The notes under the pieces were generated by a model, which was not told the origin of the DNA, did not search any database, and worked only from the letters and a program-made list of their open reading frames with translations. Made by a program: the position numbers and the translations under genes. A stretch of DNA of 64,000 nt from Mycobacterium vicinigordonae. GTDB lineage: Bacteria; Actinomycetota; Actinomycetes; Mycobacteriales; Mycobacteriaceae. The stretch's first letter is position 1. Each line of letters begins with the position of its first letter. Location: the NCBI RefSeq assembly GCF_013466425.1, contig NZ_CP059165.1, forward strand, positions 5,952,001-6,016,000, given 5' to 3'. Shown here piece after piece: positions 63,072-64,000 of the stretch.

Positions 63072-64000
63072 AATCACCAGCCAAGAAGGCCCCGAAGAGC
63101 GGGGTACTTGATCCGTATCTGCCGCAGAACGGCAATTTCGGCTACTCGGTGTCGCGTTACGAACTGGACCTGGAATACAAGGTCGGCATCAACCGGCTAT
63201 CCGGTACCGCGACGATCACGGCCGTGACCCTCACCGAGTTGCAGGTGTTCACCCTGGATCTGTCCGGTGCCCTGTCGGTGTCCAAGGTGTCGGTGAACGG
63301 CAAGCGCGCCGAGCGGTTCGGTTGCCGGGCCGGCAAATTGCGAATCACGATGTCGTCGAAACTGGCGACCGGCGCCGCGATGTCGGTCGTTGTGCGCTAC
63401 AGCGGCCATCCGAAGCCACTCCGAACACTTTGGGGCGAAGTCGGGTTCGAGGAGCTGACTGAAGGTGCGCTGGTGGCCGGGCAGCCCAACGGGGCCGCCT
63501 CGTGGTTCCCTTGCAACGATCATCCCAGCGCGAAGGCCGCCTTCCAGATCCAAGTCAGCACCGAAAACGCCTACCGCGTGGTGGCCAACGGCAAGTTGGT
63601 GTCGCGGCGGGTGCGGGCATCGCAGACGGTGTGGACCTACGAACAACCCGAGCCCACGTCGACCTACCTGATCACGTTGCAGATCGGCGTGTACGAGCTG
63701 ACCCGGCTGACCAGGACGCCAGTGACCATCCGCGCCGCCCTGCCCGAAAGACTTACGAAGGACTTCGATCACGACTTCGGCCGGCAGCCCGAGATGATGA
63801 AGCTGTTCGTCGAACTGTTCGGACCCTATCCGCTGAGCGACGGCTATACCGTGGTGGTCACCGATGACTCGCTGGAAATCCCCCTCGAAGCACAAGGTAT
63901 TTCGATCTTCGGCGCCAATCATTGCGACGGTACGGGTGACAGCGAGCGGCTGATCGCCCACGAGCTGGCGCACCAGTGGTTCGGCAACTCGGTGACCGCG
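63068..64000 (+). CDS. M1-family zinc metallopeptidase (partial, cut by window end)
   Basis: The first 311 residues of an M1 aminopeptidase-type enzyme. The zinc motif HELAH (His298-Glu299-His302) lies just before the window end, in HELAHQWFGNSVTA. The usual GxMEN exopeptidase loop reads SLEIPLEAQGISIFG, so it is the subgroup with 'PLEAQ'. A beta-sandwich N-domain precedes it (VSRYELDLEYKV...). GTG start overlaps the NRPS stop, so both are made from one transcript. It may trim or process the NRPS product. Confidence 0.9.
   Translation, partial: MKSPAKKAPKSGVLDPYLPQNGNFGYSVSRYELDLEYKVGINRLSGTATITAVTLTELQVFTLDLSGALSVSKVSVNGKRAERFGCRAGKLRITMSSKLATGAAMSVVVRYSGHPKPLRTLWGEVGFEELTEGALVAGQPNGAASWFPCNDHPSAKAAFQIQVSTENAYRVVANGKLVSRRVRASQTVWTYEQPEPTSTYLITLQIGVYELTRLTRTPVTIRAALPERLTKDFDHDFGRQPEMMKLFVELFGPYPLSDGYTVVVTDDSLEIPLEAQGISIFGANHCDGTGDSERLIAHELAHQWFGNSVTA

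Overview
The window is high-GC actinobacterial DNA from a slow-growing, non-tuberculous Mycobacterium. Three PE_PGRS-type genes, a cutinase, a 19-kDa-type lipoprotein, LucA, a WS/DGAT acyltransferase and the mycobacterial LigC plus LigD-polymerase pair all point there. From memory, the backbone follows the M. tuberculosis Rv3717-Rv3735 neighbourhood: amidase Ami1, SRPBCC protein, dnaZX, aspartate aminotransferase, SRP RNA, tRNA-Ser, lucA, cutinase, an epimerase, LigD-Pol, ligC, Nudix, tgs2-like. Several accessory blocks interrupt it.

Layout. 1-3.6 kb: amidase, SRPBCC protein, and dnaZX with a 55-bp tandem repeat directly upstream. 3.8-6.1 kb: a bacteriophytochrome fused to a SpoIIE/PP2C phosphatase. 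6.1-10.6 kb: two tandem PE_PGRS proteins, each ending in a seven-repeat YVTN beta-propeller. 10.9-15.2 kb: aspC, SRP RNA, tRNA-Ser(GGA), lucA, an enoyl-CoA hydratase, a ParB-like protein and a lipoprotein closed by a strong terminator. 15.3-20.8 kb: a four-gene operon (TPR protein, CHAT protease-like protein, two unknowns), every junction a 4-bp stop/start overlap. 20.8-25.2 kb: reductase-like protein, two CsbD proteins, cutinase, small membrane ORF, F420/PPOX protein, epimerase.

25.2-33.6 kb: a catabolic island with two Rieske oxygenases, each coupled to the same unrecognised ~112-residue partner, plus TauD-type dioxygenase, ferredoxin, SDR, MarR regulator, amidohydrolase and a divergent aldehyde dehydrogenase. 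Two copies of one 13-bp motif suggest common MarR control. 33.6-42.9 kb: gene remnants, LigD-Pol, LigC, TetR, two paralogous unknowns, P450, Nudix, acyltransferase and membrane or secreted proteins. 43.0-54.3 kb: more degradative gene sets (reductase/SDR/TetR; hydroxyacid dehydrogenase, carboxylesterase and amine oxidase; flavin monooxygenase, CoA-transferase, CitE-like lyase and TetR, with a divergent GntR regulator). 54.7-58.9 kb: AraC regulator and a large PE_PGRS gene, converging on a strong double hairpin. 59.2-64.0 kb: a Pls/PosA-like membrane NRPS translationally coupled to an M1 metallopeptidase cut by the window edge.

Best candidates for little-described biology are the TPR/CHAT four-gene operon, the red/far-red photoreceptor phosphatase, the PE_PGRS-propeller pair, the Rieske partner family and the NRPS/M1 pair.
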